Assembly (NCBI RefSeq): GCF_004114955.1
Contig: NZ_CP030053.1
Location: 6,324,001-6,388,000 of the forward strand
From: Bradyrhizobium guangzhouense
GTDB taxonomy: Bacteria; Pseudomonadota; Alphaproteobacteria; Rhizobiales; Xanthobacteraceae
DNA length: 64,000 bases
Reading direction: 5' to 3'
Translations under genes and position numbers: made by a program
Notes under the pieces: generated by a model
Databases searched by the model: none
What the model saw: the letters and a program-made list of their open reading frames with translations, nothing else
What the model was told of the DNA's origin: nothing
Shown here: positions 62,927-64,000 of the stretch, piece after piece
Layout of the letters: each line of letters opens with the position of its first letter
Numbering within the stretch: position 1 is the stretch's first letter

Positions 62927-64000
62927 TCAGTGATCGGGTTCCGCTTGCGCAATGCATTGGAACCTGGCCAGGAAGTGCAGCCCTGCGACCGCAAGCGCGA
63001 ACATGAACCAGACCGGATTCTGCCGCTCGACCAGGAAGGTTTCGGTCACCCCGAAATACAGGCCGAACAGCCAGATGGTCAGGAACAGCTTGCCTAGCGC
63101 GTTGCTGCGGTTGTGGGCCTGGACCTCCTGGAAATTGCGCAGCGGCTCGAGCACGAAGATGAGGATGACGAGCAAGAGGCCCGGCAGGCCGATGGTGACG
63201 GCCAGATCGAGATAGCTGTTGTGGCTATGCGCCGCAGTCACCGCCCATTCCGAGCCCTGAATGGTCTTTCCCTCCGCCGCACCGTCCCAGAACGCCGCAT
63301 AGCCATGCCCGGTGATCGGCCTTTCCGCGACGGCTCCGAGTGCAAACTCCCAGATCTCGGAACGGCCGGTGAAGGTGGGGTCGATCGGAAGCGCCCGCGT
63401 AATGCTGCCGAGCACCGGGCTCACGACGCTGCCGACCGTCAGCAGGTTCATCACGATCAGCGGCGCGAAGCAGATGATCCGCTTCAGCCACAGGCTCCTG
63501 ATGACGTAGACCAGCGATGCCAGGGCATAGATCACAAGGCACAGCACCGTCGACGTCTTGCCGCCGGTGAAGATCAGGAAGATGCCTGATAGCAGCGCGA
63601 TCGCTGGCCCCAGCACGAAGGAGCCGGCGGATGACAGGTAAATGCCTATATAAACCAGGATGGACATGACCGGCGAGGCGATGTTCTTGTGGCCGAAGCT
63701 GCCACGCCAGTCGCCGGCAAGCTGCGGCTCGGTGATGTCGAGCGCGGTGTGGATCGCATAGTGCGGGGCAAGGATGATGCCGAGATAGCACGTCACCAGC
63801 AGCACCAGCGCGGCGCCGCCGAGGCACAGATTGAAGCTCCGTTGCGTCGGCGGCAGCAGCGGCACCAGGACGGCAAGCGTGGTTGCGCTGGCCGCGAGCA
63901 CGAAGCGCTGGATCGAGATTTCGCGGCTCTCGGAGAACGCGAGATTGATCATCATCCAGCCGATCAGGCAGAGATGCAGCGGTGTGACCAGGCTTCTGAG
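62927..64000 (-). CDS. O-antigen ligase/polymerase family protein, partial
   Basis: A membrane protein of the Wzy/WaaL type with at least nine hydrophobic segments. The Wzy_C-like region has GRSEIWEFALGAVAERPITGHGYAAFWDG and AHSHNSYLDLAVTIGLPGLLL, where the His and Arg are family markers. An ATG pair at 63955 could be a start, but the frame stays open and hydrophobic to the right edge (the next 15 codons read like another membrane segment), so I treat the 5' end as cut by the window. It belongs to a polysaccharide locus continuing to the right. Confidence 0.85.
   Translation of the reverse strand, partial: LRSLVTPLHLCLIGWMMINLAFSESREISIQRFVLAASATTLAVLVPLLPPTQRSFNLCLGGAALVLLVTCYLGIILAPHYAIHTALDITEPQLAGDWRGSFGHKNIASPVMSILVYIGIYLSSAGSFVLGPAIALLSGIFLIFTGGKTSTVLCLVIYALASLVYVIRSLWLKRIICFAPLIVMNLLTVGSVVSPVLGSITRALPIDPTFTGRSEIWEFALGAVAERPITGHGYAAFWDGAAEGKTIQGSEWAVTAAHSHNSYLDLAVTIGLPGLLLVILIFVLEPLRNFQEVQAHNRSNALGKLFLTIWLFGLYFGVTETFLVERQNPVWFMFALAVAGLHFLARFQCIAQAEPDH

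Overview
The window is a 64 kb chromosomal segment of a GC-rich alphaproteobacterium, most probably Bradyrhizobium or a close Nitrobacteraceae relative such as Rhodopseudomonas. This rests on recognised protein families (DUF6101, DUF2093, DUF4170, a short HisG paired with HisZ, TorF-type porin, c550-like cytochrome, C-minus L36), on a CIRCE-controlled groESL, and on many intergenic palindromic repeats typical of Bradyrhizobium. No database search was possible, so genus and product names rest on motif recognition.

Layout. 0.3-5 kb: alpha/beta hydrolase, xseA, a small membrane-anchored peptide, a dienelactone-hydrolase-like protein and a DUF2093 protein. 5.1-10.7 kb (minus strand): a tightly packed envelope cluster, pmbA - inositol-phosphatase family - DUF4170 - DUF374 acyltransferase - waaA - lpxK, with overlapping genes. 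11-14.2 kb: DUF6101, ubiA with a secreted protein, rsmE. 14.3-16.3 kb: a two-regulator operon (AraC plus a small winged-helix-like protein). 16.5-20.7 kb: hisZ-hisG, then a polyprenyl-phosphate-type glycosyltransferase overlapping a YdjC/ChbG-family deacetylase. 20.8-24.4 kb: DUF2076, L,D-transpeptidase, CheZ-like protein, lipoprotein. 24.5-26.8 kb: groES-groEL behind a CIRCE operator. 26.8-34.6 kb: secreted proteins, L-lactate/glycolate permease, YddA/BacA-like ABC exporter, TorF porin, histone-H1-like protein. 34.6-40.5 kb: glycolate oxidase genes, with glcEF separated from glcD by an acyltransferase and an opposite-strand monooxygenase. 40.7-45.2 kb: cytochrome c, hydrolase, small proteins, TPR protein, rpmJ, and an amidohydrolase behind a striking concentric palindrome.

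45.3-53.4 kb is the most accessory-looking part: three orphan ABC substrate-binding paralogues in a row, a MerR/oxidoreductase divergent pair around a perfect 16-bp palindrome, an unknown two-TM protein of lower GC, then an IS1595-type transposase relic next to a multiply broken methyltransferase-like pseudogene. 53.4-64 kb returns to core-like genes: LysR, haloacid dehalogenase, YbaK, adenylate cyclase, LysR/pirin/WrbA redox module, PCMT-like methyltransferase, and a polysaccharide cluster (GNAT-like protein, O-antigen ligase) running off the right edge.

Functional links: lipid A/Kdo assembly and a possible lipid-A sugar modification; lactate/glycolate uptake and oxidation; stress chaperones; quinone/redox defence. 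I saw no tRNA, rRNA, CRISPR array, prophage or symbiosis gene. The best candidates for something undescribed are the 44.25 kb palindrome, the two-regulator operon with its own 21-bp palindrome, the glycosyltransferase/deacetylase pair, and the triple orphan binding-protein array.
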